Positions 1-9,490 of a stretch of DNA of 64,000 bases are shown here, piece by piece. Source of the stretch: Pseudarthrobacter sp. W1I19 (GTDB taxonomy: Bacteria > Actinomycetota > Actinomycetes > Actinomycetales > Micrococcaceae); the NCBI RefSeq assembly GCF_030817835.1, contig NZ_JAUSZR010000001.1, positions 3,844,001 to 3,908,000 on the forward strand, read 5' to 3'. The notes below the pieces were generated by a model. The model ran no database searches. It saw only the letters and a list, made by a program, of their open reading frames with translations, and was not told the origin of the DNA. Position numbers and translations under genes: made by a program. Numbering within the stretch: position 1 is the first letter of the stretch; every line of letters starts with the position of its first letter.

Positions 1-3000
1 ACGGAACCGGACAAGGTCATCGGCACCATCCGCTCCCGGACACACCACTATCCCTTCCGGCTGGTGCCGCCCGAGCCCCTCATGGCTTACCTGGAACTGC
101 TGTGCAACCAGGAGAACGTCCCGGTGGCGCCCGGAGTCCTGTCGCTGGTGGTCCGTGCCGGCGGCGGTTCCGTCCGTGATTCCCTTTCCGTCCTGGACCA
201 GCTGATGGCTGGCGCCGGGCCCAACGGCCTGGACTACGAGTTGGCCGTTGCGCTCCTTGGCTACACCCATGCCTCGCTGCTGGATGACGTGGTGGAAGCT
301 GTTGCCGCCTCAGACGCAGCCACCGTTTTCCGCGCCGTGGACAGGGTCATCCAGACCGGCCATGATCCCCGCCGGTTTGTCGAGGACCTGCTGGAACGCT
401 TCCGCGACCTCATCATCGTCCAGGCCATGCCTGAAAGCGCGCAGACCATCCTGCGCGGCATGCCTGCCGACCAGATCGCGCGCCTGAAGAACCAGGCCCA
501 CAACCTTGGCGCCGCCGAGTTGTCCCGCGCCGCAGACGTCACCAACACGGCCCTGACCGAAATGACCGGCGCCACCTCGCCCCGGCTGCACCTGGAGCTT
601 CTGTGCGCCCGGATCCTGCTGCCCAGTTCCGAGCAGAACGAGCGCGGCATGGCGGCGCGGATTGACCGCGTGGAACGCCGGCTTAATTACGCCGGAAACG
701 ACGTCGGTGCTCCCGCCGCCGTCTCCTCGCCGCACCCGCCTGCACCCGCGGGCGACGCCGCACCTGTTGGGACGGCCGCACCTGTTGCGGGGGCCGCACC
801 TGGCCCCGAATCTGTCCCAGGCGCCGCGCGGCCGGAGACGGCACGAGTGGTATCCGCGAGCCCAGCGGCGGCCGTACCGGACCCGGCACAAACCGGACCG
901 GCGGGCATCCCGGCTGCCATTGCCGAACCGGCTGCTGCAACTTCTCCCCGGCGACAGCCTCCTCTGCAGGCACCGGTTCCGGACGCCACGCCTGCTGCCG
1001 GTGTTGCTCCAACCGGCGCTGGAACCCGCCCGCCCCTGACTGCGCCGCGCGTGAGCACCAGTGATTGGCCGGTCGAACCACCCGCCGGCACTCGTCCCGC
1101 CGCCCCTGGCGCGCGGCCTGACACAGGGGCAGCCGCCAGCGCGGAACCCCACAGCGCAGTTGCGGGCACCGCAACTCCTGCAGCCTCCCAACCCAGCGCG
1201 GCACCTGCAACCGCCACCACGCAAGCTGCGGCTCCGGGCTCCCGGAACACACCGGACACTCGGCCCGAGCCCTCCGCCACTGCTCCCGTTGCCCCCGCTC
1301 CCGCTGCCTCCACGTCCGGGGGTCCCGCGGCCGCCATGGGTGATGTGGAAGTACTGCGCCGTGCCTGGCCGGACGTCCTGCAGACGTTGGCGAAGATCAA
1401 GCGCAGCACCTGGGCACTCGTTGAGCCGAACGCCCAAGTCAGCGCCTTCGACGGGCAAACCCTCACTCTTTCGTTCAGCACGTCCGGACTCGCGGGCGCC
1501 TTTGGCCGGGCAGACCATTCGGAAAACCTGCGGCAGGCGATTCACAAGACCGTGGGCATCGACTGCCAGATCACGGCAGTCTCCGGCGGCGGCCGGGCGA
1601 GCTCTGAACCAAACCCAAAAGCACCCGCTAGCCGGCCTGCCCCGGCAACGTCAGCCGATGTTGCCTGGGGACTGGCGCCCGCAACGGCGTCTCCGGCGGC
1701 GGAAGCACCAGCAACACCGCCCGCTGCAACGGGTACAAGCCGAGCGGGTACAAGCCAGGGACCCCCTCCAGGGACCACTGCGCCCGAAGGTGGCACCTCC
1801 GCCGCCCGCACTAACGCTCCCGCGCCAGGACGGCCTGAAGGAAATCTCCCCCAGAGGGAAAGCGGCCAGTCCTCGCCCGTTGCGGGTGAACTCCCAGCCC
1901 GGACCCCAGCAGCTAACCGCCCTTCCCAGGCCCAACCGGCTGCCGGACCGTCCGCAGGCGCTTCCCCCCAGGCGTCACCGGCCCAGCCGGCCGGGGCGCC
2001 CCCTGCGAACCCCTCGGCTCACAATCCATCGGCCCCTGCTCCTGAGGCCCAGGCCGACTACAGCACAGCCGGTGACTACTCATACTCTGACGATGACTGG
2101 GGTCCGCCCCGGGACGAAGACGCTCCCCCGCTGGATGAAGAGCCTCCCTTGGACTGGAGCCCCTCGGCACACCCGCCGCCACTCCCAGCCGGGGCTGGCG
2201 GCACCGGGCAGCACAGCGCCGGAGACTCCGGAACTGCCCGCCCCACTGGCGCCTCTGCCGTTGGAAATCCGGGCATCACCAAGCCCGAACCCCAGGCAAT
2301 TAGCGGAGCCCAGGCACGCGGTGGAACCGTAGCTGCACAGCCCGCCGCCAGGGATGCACCGCACGATCCCTGGACCCGCGCGGTGGAACAGGCACCAGGT
2401 GTCTGGGTGGTCGGCGAGGAAAGCAACATTGGCAGACCGGCAGCTGCCGGCATCCCGGAAACGGAAACTCCTGCCTCCACCCCGCCCCACCACTACGAAC
2501 CAGCCGCTGCGCAAGTTCCCCCGTCCATACCGGTCACCAGTACGACCTCCGCGGTGGATGCCGAGTGGGGCCTGGCAACAACTGCCTCTTCCACGAGTGA
2601 AGAGGCCGGCCAGGGCAGCGGATCCTTCGGATCAGCGCCGGAACGGGCTCGAGAGTTCGCCATGGCGTCAGCCGCTCCCGTGGCAGCGCCAGCTGCTACA
2701 GCGCGGCCAGCCCCCGCTGCCGCACCGGCACCGGCTGCTCCCGTGGCGTCGCCTGCCCCGCCTGCCCCTGCTCAGGCGGCCCCGGCCCCCGCCGGCACGC
2801 GGCAGAGCCTTTACCAGCGTTTGTCCAACAGCCCTGAGGCAGAGGCAGGCCGGGCAAAAGCCCCTGCCCGGGCCGTCCCGGCCGCGGCCACTTTTGTCCA
2901 GGACATCCCGAGCCCGGACGATGAGACTATTGAGGCATCCGGCGTCTTCGGCCGTGCTGCGGTGGAACGTATCCTTGGCGGGAAGCTGATCGAAGAACGC

Positions 3001-3036
3001 TCCCTCGACGGCAGCCCCGTGCCGCCCCGCTACTGA
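1..3036 (+). CDS. dnaX: DNA polymerase III subunit gamma/tau (5' end outside window)
   Basis: This is the clamp-loader subunit of the replicative polymerase. The frame is open from base 1 and gives 1011 visible residues; the N-terminal AAA+ part with its Walker motifs lies upstream of the window. Visible first are the end of the ATPase region and the lid/domain III (RTHHYPFRLVPPEPL, then GGGSVRDSLSVLDQL, the SRDALS-like sensor 2 region). A folded tau-like domain is encoded at about 1340-1590 (WPDVLQTLAKIKRSTWALV). It is flanked by two long Pro/Ala/Thr-rich linkers (about 700-1330 and 1600-2870). The C-terminal tail (ETIEASGVFGRAAVERILGG) looks conserved in actinobacterial DnaX. recR follows 36 nt downstream, the usual order. 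The start lies outside the window. Confidence 0.96.
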   Translation, partial: TEPDKVIGTIRSRTHHYPFRLVPPEPLMAYLELLCNQENVPVAPGVLSLVVRAGGGSVRDSLSVLDQLMAGAGPNGLDYELAVALLGYTHASLLDDVVEAVAASDAATVFRAVDRVIQTGHDPRRFVEDLLERFRDLIIVQAMPESAQTILRGMPADQIARLKNQAHNLGAAELSRAADVTNTALTEMTGATSPRLHLELLCARILLPSSEQNERGMAARIDRVERRLNYAGNDVGAPAAVSSPHPPAPAGDAAPVGTAAPVAGAAPGPESVPGAARPETARVVSASPAAAVPDPAQTGPAGIPAAIAEPAAATSPRRQPPLQAPVPDATPAAGVAPTGAGTRPPLTAPRVSTSDWPVEPPAGTRPAAPGARPDTGAAASAEPHSAVAGTATPAASQPSAAPATATTQAAAPGSRNTPDTRPEPSATAPVAPAPAASTSGGPAAAMGDVEVLRRAWPDVLQTLAKIKRSTWALVEPNAQVSAFDGQTLTLSFSTSGLAGAFGRADHSENLRQAIHKTVGIDCQITAVSGGGRASSEPNPKAPASRPAPATSADVAWGLAPATASPAAEAPATPPAATGTSRAGTSQGPPPGTTAPEGGTSAARTNAPAPGRPEGNLPQRESGQSSPVAGELPARTPAANRPSQAQPAAGPSAGASPQASPAQPAGAPPANPSAHNPSAPAPEAQADYSTAGDYSYSDDDWGPPRDEDAPPLDEEPPLDWSPSAHPPPLPAGAGGTGQHSAGDSGTARPTGASAVGNPGITKPEPQAISGAQARGGTVAAQPAARDAPHDPWTRAVEQAPGVWVVGEESNIGRPAAAGIPETETPASTPPHHYEPAAAQVPPSIPVTSTTSAVDAEWGLATTASSTSEEAGQGSGSFGSAPERAREFAMASAAPVAAPAATARPAPAAAPAPAAPVASPAPPAPAQAAPAPAGTRQSLYQRLSNSPEAEAGRAKAPARAVPAAATFVQDIPSPDDETIEASGVFGRAAVERILGGKLIEERSLDGSPVPPRY

Positions 3037-3072
3037 TCCAACCACTATCCGCTCCTAGCTAAAGAGGAAAAC

Positions 3073-3672
3073 GTGTACGAAGGTGCTGTCCAAGAGCTGA
3101 TTGACGAGCTCGGACGCCTTCCCGGCGTGGGACCCAAATCCGCACAGCGGCTGGCGTTCCACATCCTTGAAGCGGACCCGCAGGACATGAAGCGGCTGGT
3201 GGAAGCCATCACCACCGTGAAGGAAAGGGTCAAGTTCTGCACGGTTTGCGGCAACGTCACCGAGCAGGAGCTCTGCAACATCTGCCGGGACCCCCGGCGG
3301 GACCCCGCAATAATCTGCGTGGTGGAGGAATCCAAGGACGTACTCGCCGTGGAGCGTACGCGCTCGTTCCGGGGCAGGTACCACGTACTGGGCGGTGCCA
3401 TAAATCCGATTGCCGGCATCGGTCCGGAGCAGCTGCGGATCCGCGAGCTCCTCACCCGGCTGAACGACGGCGCCATCCAGGAAGTCATCATCGCCACCGA
3501 TCCCAACCTCGAGGGTGAGGCGACGGCCACCTACCTGGCCAGGATGCTGAAAACCATCGGGATCGCGGTGACCAGGCTCGCGTCTGGACTGCCCGTAGGC
3601 GGCGATCTTGAATACGCGGACGAGGTCACGCTGGGGCGCGCCTTCGAGGGCCGCCGAAACGCCCTCACCTGA
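3073..3672 (+). CDS. recR: Recombination mediator protein RecR
   Basis: RecR works with RecF and RecO to load RecA at gapped DNA. The 199-residue length is normal for the family. Visible are an N-terminal helix-hairpin-helix region ([17 protein letters not shown]), a four-cysteine zinc finger (C56, C59, C68, C71), then a Toprim domain ([35 protein letters not shown]). The GTG start at 3073 is preceded by an AGAGG ribosome binding site, and the family begins here ([17 protein letters not shown]). It is the second gene of a dnaX-recR unit. Confidence 0.97.
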   Translation: MYEGAVQELIDELGRLPGVGPKSAQRLAFHILEADPQDMKRLVEAITTVKERVKFCTVCGNVTEQELCNICRDPRRDPAIICVVEESKDVLAVERTRSFRGRYHVLGGAINPIAGIGPEQLRIRELLTRLNDGAIQEVIIATDPNLEGEATATYLARMLKTIGIAVTRLASGLPVGGDLEYADEVTLGRAFEGRRNALT

Positions 3673-3686
3673 GGCCAGGCCGGCGA

Positions 3687-4283
3687 ATGCCCCCGGATGA
3701 GATCGAGCCGCTCGTCACCGAGCGGCTCGTCCTGCGGCTGGTCGAGGGCTCGGACGAGGCCGCCATCCACAGTTACCGCAGCAATCCCGCCGCCACCCGG
3801 TACCTCTCCCACGAGCCGCTCTCCGTCGAGGCCAACCGGGAAAGGCTCAAAGAGCTCCTGGTCCTTGCCGAGGCATCGGCCGGCGCCTGGTTCAACTACT
3901 GCTGGGCCATCACCCTGCGGCAGTCGGGAGAGGTGATCGGGGATGCGCGCACCTGGAACAGCACTGCCGTCTCCGGTCCGGGCATGCTGGCCCCCGGAAG
4001 GCATCCTGCCGGGCACGCCGCGTTGGCTTACGTCCTGCATCCCGACTACCAGCACCACGGCTACGGACGTGAGGCTGCGGCCGCCCTGGTGACTTGGCTC
4101 TTCGCGCAGCGCCGGATAAAGATCATCGCAGCCACAGTCTATGAACCGAACAGGCCGTCCATCCAGCTTCTCCGAAGTCTCGGGTTCCAGCCCGACGCAG
4201 TTCCCCCCGAATACCAGGAAAGCGCCGGCAAAGGCCTTCCCTTGCTGATGTTTCGGCTGGAAAGTCCGGATTCATCACCCTGA
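3687..4283 (+). CDS. GNAT family N-acetyltransferase (RimJ/RimL-like)
   Basis: The protein has 198 residues. It starts with the RimJ-type pattern TERLVLRLVEGSDEAAIHSYRSNP and later shows the acetyl-CoA binding motif A (HPDYQHHGYGREAAAALVTWLF) followed by VYEPNRPSIQLLRSLGF, all typical of GNAT acetyltransferases that modify protein N-termini or small amines. The substrate cannot be told from sequence. It lies 14 nt after recR on the same strand, and its last 9 nt overlap the end of the convergent membrane gene. Confidence 0.85.
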   Translation: MPPDEIEPLVTERLVLRLVEGSDEAAIHSYRSNPAATRYLSHEPLSVEANRERLKELLVLAEASAGAWFNYCWAITLRQSGEVIGDARTWNSTAVSGPGMLAPGRHPAGHAALAYVLHPDYQHHGYGREAAAALVTWLFAQRRIKIIAATVYEPNRPSIQLLRSLGFQPDAVPPEYQESAGKGLPLLMFRLESPDSSP

Positions 4284-5351
4284 GGCGGACCGGCGCCTGG
4301 TCGCCGCATAACCCCCGCCAAGGAAGACCCCGCCCACAGCCAGTTGCACGCCGATGCCGACGGCTGCCAGGGGCACTCCGTCCGGTGCGCCATCGCGCTC
4401 CCGGCCATCCACGCAGGGAACCTGCGAAGCATCAGCGGCGTCCTGCATCGCTCCGGGAAACCATGCCAGCGTGTCATCCTGTGAACCGGATTCCCCCGCC
4501 AGCAAGCTGAACAGGATCAGCGGATTGCTCGCAGCTATCCAGGCGATCCTCTCGGTGTGATAAACCTCCGTGAAACCCCGCAGCTCGGGCAAGCATTGCC
4601 ACGACACCAGTCGCCCCGAGCCGTCACGCTCGATGTTCACAGCAACAAGGACCCGCTCCGAGGTTCGCACTGCGGGAAGAAGTGCTGCAACGGCAAGGAC
4701 ATTTCCGAGCAGGAGCAGGAAAGCCGCACTCCACGCCACGGCCCGTCCAGTGTTCTTGCCGAACCACCACAACGTTCCCGCCCCGATCGCACTAAAAACC
4801 AGGACCTCCAGCAGGGTCAGAACGGCAGCTGTGAGGGCTACGGCAGGGGATGACTTCGTTGCGTAGGCAACACAAAGCAGGAACAGTGCAACCAGCACGG
4901 CAAAAGCCGCACCGCGGCCACACGCCACGGTCCAGGCAAGGAACGGCCCGTCCGCCGGACGCTCGTCGCCCTCGTCCCTCCTGCCCGGATGGCGTGCCCA
5001 CCTGATCGCCAGCACGCTGGAAACCGCAACCAGGATCACCGCGGCCAGAACGTAGACGCCTCCGGGCGCATCGGGCGGAACGTCGCCTCCGGTCGCCACC
5101 ATCACCGTCAGGAGCCCAGCGGCCAGGGACGCGAGGAAAACAGTGGCTGACTGCCACCAGAAGCGTCCGGAGCGGACAATCCGGGCCACGTCGCTCAAGG
5201 CCTGGCGCAGGACCACGCGGGAGGCGCCCGGGCTTGGCGGCAGGCCATCATCGTCGTCAGCGGCCGCAGGGATTGTCCCGCCTGCGCCAATAACCTCGTA
5301 AACAGGGTCTTCGATGCCGCGGCCCTCGTCCTGCCGTTCGTCACCAGCCAC
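4275..5351 (-). CDS. Multi-pass membrane protein, ABC-2 permease-like
   Basis: I do not recognise a named family. The 358-residue protein has an acidic N-terminal cytoplasmic segment of about 60 residues, then about five or six hydrophobic segments (for example TVFLASLAAGLLTVMV and AAFLLLLGNVLAVAALLP), a roughly 90-residue loop with two Cys, and a last hydrophobic stretch. The loop contains HTERIAWIAASNPLILFS, which matches RTERVAWLIAMNPYVVV in the neighbouring permease, so the two look like diverged paralogues. It sits 95 nt downstream of that permease on the same strand and is probably part of the same exporter. Substrate unknown. Confidence 0.65.
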   Translation of the reverse strand: MAGDERQDEGRGIEDPVYEVIGAGGTIPAAADDDDGLPPSPGASRVVLRQALSDVARIVRSGRFWWQSATVFLASLAAGLLTVMVATGGDVPPDAPGGVYVLAAVILVAVSSVLAIRWARHPGRRDEGDERPADGPFLAWTVACGRGAAFAVLVALFLLCVAYATKSSPAVALTAAVLTLLEVLVFSAIGAGTLWWFGKNTGRAVAWSAAFLLLLGNVLAVAALLPAVRTSERVLVAVNIERDGSGRLVSWQCLPELRGFTEVYHTERIAWIAASNPLILFSLLAGESGSQDDTLAWFPGAMQDAADASQVPCVDGRERDGAPDGVPLAAVGIGVQLAVGGVFLGGGYAATRRRSASG

Positions 5352-5446
5352 AGTTAAAGCCCCCGTATCCCGCTACAGGCCCAGCCCCGGTGGTCACGGG
5401 GTAATCCCATCGTGGTCCACGGTGCCAGGCCTGTCCACAGGAGCGG

Positions 5447-6592
5447 CTAGGCTATGCGGCTTCCCCGCGCCAGCTTGTGGGCGGGCGTGCGAAGTGCACG
5501 CCAACCCAGCCACATCAGGAGCGCGGCCACCAACAGCTGCAGGCCCAGCCCCAAAGGCCACAGCGGGGTGGACTGCGCCAGATACCGCGGCTTGACCTCG
5601 CCGTTCGCACACGGGTAGGTGCCCTCCGGACCGGCCATGGCATACCGGGCACCCTGGCTGATGGTCTCTATTGCCCCCACTGACGAGTAGTTGCGCTCCT
5701 GCGAACGGTCCTTGTACGGGATCGCATCGGCCACCACCACGTAAGGGTTCATAGCTATCAACCAGGCCACCCGTTCGGTCCGCATTGCCCTCTGCTCCTG
5801 CAGCGGTCCGGAGCACGTGTACTCCGGTTCAATGGGCCCCTGTTGGCCTTCCTCGCGGGACAGCGGCTCGTACGCCCGATATTGGGCCTGGTTGGCCATA
5901 ATGGTGCCCTGCGTAAGCCCTGTTCCCAACCCAAAGGCGATCAGGGTGCCCACGGCAAGGCCGGCCACGGCGAGGTACGTGACCACGATCGAGAACAGCG
6001 GCCGTCCCGCGAGCGCGGAGATGCCAACACCGATGGCGCAGACAACCCCCACCTCAACAGCCAGCATGAGCAGCGCCACCAGTACGTGGCCGGGAGTCAT
6101 GCCGCCCAGCGCCACCCCAATCGCAAGGAAAGGCGTGCTGGCCACCAGGAAGGCCAGGGCCGCCGCCCACGCCGCCACGAATTTGCCCCACAGGATCTGG
6201 CCGGGCCGCAGCAGCGTTACCTGGAGGATGGCCAGCGTGCCGCCGGCGCGGTCGCCGTTAACGGCGTTGGCGGACAGCGCCGGGGCAACCAGCAGCGCAA
6301 AGAGCAGGACGAAGGCCAGGACCACCTCGAAGATCATGGATCCCGGACCGGCGTCGGGCGGGGCCACGTAGCCGGGGTATCCGCGCTGCGCCTCCTGGGT
6401 GGCATTCCAGCTGGCCCAGGTCAGCCAGGTCACCAGGCCGGTCAGGACAAACCAGATGGCCAGCATGATGTACCAGCCGCGGGACCGCAGCCGCTGCTTG
6501 AGCTCAAGCACCACCACATCCCGAATGCCGGGCAGGTAGCCACCTCTTGTCCTGCCACCGGTGTCCTGCCGGTCCTTTGTTGCGTGGCTCAT
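5447..6592 (-). CDS. ABC-2 type transporter permease
   Basis: This 381-residue inner-membrane protein has an N-terminal cytoplasmic stretch (DVVVLELKQRLRSRGWYIML) leading into the first membrane helix, as in ABC-2 permeases. A large extracytoplasmic loop precedes a cluster of hydrophobic helices (VVLAFVLLFALLVAPALSA and following). The motif NAVNGDRAGGTLAILQVTLL is the characteristic cytoplasmic gate helix region of this family. Its start overlaps the ATPase gene by 4 nt (ATGA), so the two are translationally coupled and should form one exporter. Substrate not predictable. Confidence 0.85.
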   Translation of the reverse strand: MSHATKDRQDTGGRTRGGYLPGIRDVVVLELKQRLRSRGWYIMLAIWFVLTGLVTWLTWASWNATQEAQRGYPGYVAPPDAGPGSMIFEVVLAFVLLFALLVAPALSANAVNGDRAGGTLAILQVTLLRPGQILWGKFVAAWAAALAFLVASTPFLAIGVALGGMTPGHVLVALLMLAVEVGVVCAIGVGISALAGRPLFSIVVTYLAVAGLAVGTLIAFGLGTGLTQGTIMANQAQYRAYEPLSREEGQQGPIEPEYTCSGPLQEQRAMRTERVAWLIAMNPYVVVADAIPYKDRSQERNYSSVGAIETISQGARYAMAGPEGTYPCANGEVKPRYLAQSTPLWPLGLGLQLLVAALLMWLGWRALRTPAHKLARGSRIA

Positions 6593-7554
6593 CGCAGCTC
6601 CCCTTCGAGGCTCATGTAGGTCTCTTCAAGGGCACCTGTTGCGGGGGCAAAGGAAGTTACCCCGACGCCGGCAAGCACCAGGTCACGCAGCAGCCGCTCG
6701 GCGTCGTTGTCGCCGCCCAGCATCAGGCTGAGAGCCGGACGGCGTCCATCCTCGCGCCGGAAGGCCAGCCCCAGCCCGGTGAGTTTGCCAGCGAGCCCCT
6801 CCATGTCTGAGGCGGTGACGGCGTACCGCCTCCCGGCGGCGGCGGCTTGCTCAGTGGTTTGCTGCCTCACGGTACGGCCCTTGTTAACGAACACGGCGCC
6901 GTCGGCAATTTCGTCCAGCTCGCTCAGAACGTGGGAGGAAACCACCACCGCCTTACCCTCTGCCGCCAGTTGCCGCAGCATCAGCCGAAGCTCCACGCGG
7001 GAGCCGGGATCCAGGCCGGACGCCGGCTCGTCGAGCAGAAGGACGGACGGATCATGGATCAGCGCCCGCGCCAGGCTGAGCCTCTGCTGCTGCCCGCGGG
7101 ACAGCACCCGCGCCGGCTGGTCTGCAAGGTCATCCAGCCGGACGCGTTCCAGCAGCTCCGGGACCCGCAGTGCGATGCCCTGGGCGGGAAGCCGGTAGAA
7201 GCGGGCCATCTGGGTGAGGATTTCGCGGGCGGTCAGCGACTCCCACACACCCAGGGTGTCCGGCATCCAGCCAACCCGGCTGCGTACTTTCGCGCGATCC
7301 CGGCGCGGATCGAGGCCGCCCACACTGATGCTGCCTTCGTCGGGCGCCAGCAATGACGCCAGCATCAGCAGCAGCGTGGTCTTGCCGGCCCCGTTTGGCC
7401 CGATAAGAGCGGTCACCTTGCCTGCCGGGGCATGGAAGTCCATGTGTTCGACGGCGTGTACCGTGCCGAAGCTGCGGCTGACGGCATGTGCCGTGATGCC
7501 GCCGTCGGGCTCCCGCCCTGCCGTGCCGTCCGGTAACTCAGAAATCATTGGCAT
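6589..7554 (-). CDS. ABC transporter ATP-binding protein
   Basis: The 321-residue ATPase has Walker A GPNGAGKTT (residues 52-60), the signature LSRGQ (151-155), Walker B VLLLDEP (171-177) and the switch His in VVVSSHVLSELDEIADGAVF. A C-terminal extension of about 80 residues follows the nucleotide-binding domain, as in exporters of the CcmA/NatA class. It is the first gene of a three-gene minus-strand unit with one permease and one permease-like protein. ATG at 7554 is used here; no strong ribosome binding site is seen, and a second in-frame ATG follows at codon 3. Confidence 0.92.
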   Translation of the reverse strand: MPMISELPDGTAGREPDGGITAHAVSRSFGTVHAVEHMDFHAPAGKVTALIGPNGAGKTTLLLMLASLLAPDEGSISVGGLDPRRDRAKVRSRVGWMPDTLGVWESLTAREILTQMARFYRLPAQGIALRVPELLERVRLDDLADQPARVLSRGQQQRLSLARALIHDPSVLLLDEPASGLDPGSRVELRLMLRQLAAEGKAVVVSSHVLSELDEIADGAVFVNKGRTVRQQTTEQAAAAGRRYAVTASDMEGLAGKLTGLGLAFRREDGRRPALSLMLGGDNDAERLLRDLVLAGVGVTSFAPATGALEETYMSLEGELR

Positions 7555-7660
7555 GTATTACGCACCTGTCCCCCACAGTTTTTGATGCATGCTGACACTT
7601 TTGAGCGTACGCCCGCGGACGGTGCCGGCACGCTTCCTAACGCCCAGGATTCGGTCACAA

Positions 7661-7689
7661 TTCAACCCCTGGCCGCGGGCGGCGATAAA
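7661..7689 (+). promoter_or_regulatory. Candidate sigma-A promoter for aspartate kinase
   Basis: TTCAAC at 7661-7666 and GATAAA at 7684-7689 are separated by exactly 17 nt, about 110 nt before the ask start. It is the best -35/-10 pair I found in this gap. No riboswitch or leader peptide is evident. Confidence 0.4.
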
Positions 7690-7799
7690 CTGGGTCCAAG
7701 AAGTCGCGCCAACAATGGCGTAAATTCCCCCGGGTCAGGGCCAACACAGCATTACCGCTGCTTGGGCCGGCTCCAATTTGATCCAGTGAAGGTTCGCGC

Positions 7800-9158
7800 A
7801 TGAGTACGCCCACTACAGAAGTGCACAACGCAACGCAGGCACAGGAGCTGCCCGACGGCGGCGCAGTAACCAAACAGCTGATCGTGCAGAAGTTTGGCGG
7901 ATCGTCGGTGGCGGATGCCGATGGCATCAAACGGGTGGCCAAGCGCGTAGTGGACGCCCAGTCTGCCGGCAATGAAGTGGTTGTGGTGGTGTCGGCCATG
8001 GGCGATACCACTGACGAACTCCTGGACCTGGCCGCCCAGGTGACGGACTCGGCGCCCGCCCGCGAAATGGACATGCTGCTGTCCGCCGGCGAGCGCATCT
8101 CCATGGCGCTGCTTGCCATGGCCATTAACAAGCTGGGCGCCTCCGCCCAGTCCTTCACCGGCTCCCAGGCCGGCATGATCACCGATGGCATCCACGGCAA
8201 GGCCCGGATCATCGACGTCGACCCCCACCGCATCCGCACCGCGCTCGACAAGGGAAACATCGCCATCGTGGCGGGCTTCCAGGGCATGAGCCGCGCCACG
8301 AACGAAATCACCACTTTGGGCCGCGGCGGTTCCGACACCACTGCCGTGGCGCTGGCAGCGGCCCTTGAGGCCGACGTCTGCGAAATCTATACGGACGTGG
8401 ACGGTATCTACACGGCCGATCCGCGGGTGGTCCCCTCGGCCCAGAAGATCGACACAATCTCCAGCGAGGAAATGCTGGAACTTGCGGCATCGGGAGCCAA
8501 GATCCTGCACCTTCGCTGCGTGGAGTATGCGCGCAGGTTCGGCGTGCCGCTGCACGTCCGTTCGTCATTCAGCCAGCACGAAGGCACCTGGGTCATCCCC
8601 AGCGCCGAAGACAAGATCACCACTCAAGAGGGAGTTGCCTTGGAGCAGCCAATCATCTCCGGCGTCGCGCACGACCGTTCCGAAGCCAAGGTCACCGTTG
8701 TTGGTGTGCCGGACATTCCCGGCAAGGCTGCCGCCATCTTCCAGGTCATTGCCGATGCCCACTCGAACATCGACATGATCGTGCAGAACGTGTCGACTCA
8801 CGGCACTGGCCGGACGGACATTTCGTTCACGCTGCCCATCGTGGAAGGCGCCGACGCACTGGCAGCCCTGCACGCAGCACAGGACCAGATCGGTTTTGAA
8901 ACCATCGAGTACAACGAGCAGATCGGCAAGCTGTCCCTGATCGGCGCCGGGATGCGCTCGCACCCGGGCGTGTCCGCCACGTTCTTCAAGGCACTCTCGG
9001 ACGCCGGCATCAACATCAACATGATCTCCACCTCGGAGATCCGCATCTCGGTTGTTACGCACGCTGACCTGCTGGACGAGGCCGTACGGGTCATCCACCG
9101 GGCCTTTGAGCTGGACAGCGAGAGCGAAGCCACCGTGTACGGCGGGACAGGCCGCTAG
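7800..9158 (+). CDS. ask: Aspartate kinase, alpha subunit (and beta from an internal start)
   Basis: It phosphorylates aspartate, the first step towards lysine, threonine, methionine and diaminopimelate. The 452-residue protein has a 27-residue N-terminal extension before the usual start ([20 protein letters not shown]), then the kinase domain ([45 protein letters not shown]) and two C-terminal ACT domains ([21 protein letters not shown] and [21 protein letters not shown]). The ATG at 7800 was chosen because no better ribosome binding site lies nearer to the family core; the extension may not be translated. asd, often the next gene, is not here because a strong terminator follows. Feedback control by lysine and threonine is known for this family. 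Confidence 0.95.
   Translation: MSTPTTEVHNATQAQELPDGGAVTKQLIVQKFGGSSVADADGIKRVAKRVVDAQSAGNEVVVVVSAMGDTTDELLDLAAQVTDSAPAREMDMLLSAGERISMALLAMAINKLGASAQSFTGSQAGMITDGIHGKARIIDVDPHRIRTALDKGNIAIVAGFQGMSRATNEITTLGRGGSDTTAVALAAALEADVCEIYTDVDGIYTADPRVVPSAQKIDTISSEEMLELAASGAKILHLRCVEYARRFGVPLHVRSSFSQHEGTWVIPSAEDKITTQEGVALEQPIISGVAHDRSEAKVTVVGVPDIPGKAAAIFQVIADAHSNIDMIVQNVSTHGTGRTDISFTLPIVEGADALAALHAAQDQIGFETIEYNEQIGKLSLIGAGMRSHPGVSATFFKALSDAGININMISTSEIRISVVTHADLLDEAVRVIHRAFELDSESEATVYGGTGR
8626..8642 (+). promoter_or_regulatory. Internal ribosome binding site and TTG start for aspartate kinase beta subunit
   Basis: Inside ask, AAGAGGGAG (8626-8634) lies 5 nt before an in-frame TTG at 8640 (codon 281). 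Translation from there gives a 172-residue protein beginning [18 protein letters not shown] and holding both ACT domains. Corynebacterium glutamicum LysC makes a regulatory beta subunit from the matching place (its sequence begins MEE.VLTGVATDKSEAKV). Confidence 0.6.
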
Positions 9159-9199
9159 CCGCTCGCCGCACCGCGGGACTTGCAAAACCGACTTTCAGT

Positions 9200-9246
9200 A
9201 AAAATGCACTGGTGACGGACTCAGTCCGTCACCAGTGCATTTTTTT
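9200..9246 (+). terminator. Intrinsic terminator of ask
   Basis: A perfect 21-bp stem (9200-9220 with 9224-9244) closes a TCA loop and runs into seven T residues at 9240-9246. The A-tract on the other side would make it work for the minus-strand direction too. Confidence 0.9.
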
Positions 9247-9274
9247 GGGTCTGACCGCAGCAGCGCTGCCCGGG

Positions 9275-9490
9275 TCAGGCCTCCTTCTCGAGGTCCTCGC
9301 GGCGTACAGCGTAGTGGTGGCCGGACGAATCGGTTTCCACCACAAAGTGCGTCAATTCCTCTTCCGAGGCCTGCTCGAACTCGTCATGTTTGTGCACCAC
9401 CGGCAGACTGGAGTCCAGCCTGGTGGCCGGTCCAAAGACGAACCGAAGCCGCTCGGTCGCGTTCATGAACCCGTTCAGTACATGTACCAC
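9275..9490 (-). CDS. Small conserved protein, paralogue of the next gene
   Basis: This 71-residue protein of unknown function has no membrane segment or signal. Its N-terminal part (FMNATERLRFVFGPATR) matches the 80-residue neighbour (FMRATGKLRAVFGPASR), and both end with a short acidic segment containing a Tyr-Val/Ala-Val stretch (HHYAVRRED against TYVVPRNPD). The shared pattern and conserved spacing argue that both are real genes. The region between the two (9491-9661) shows nothing clear. Confidence 0.65.
   Translation of the reverse strand: MVHVLNGFMNATERLRFVFGPATRLDSSLPVVHKHDEFEQASEEELTHFVVETDSSGHHYAVRREDLEKEA

Noticed and set aside
1400..1600. Programmed frameshift producing a gamma form of DnaX
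   Set aside because: No A-rich slippery heptamer with a following stem was found in the visible part.
310..2989. Several long open frames in other frames and on the minus strand within dnaX
   Set aside because: They are by-products of the Pro/Ala-rich coding sequence, with Arg/Pro- or Gly/Ser-rich translations and no motif.
7555..7799. Possible lysine riboswitch or leader before ask
   Set aside because: No conserved riboswitch core or long stem could be seen; only a plain promoter is supported.
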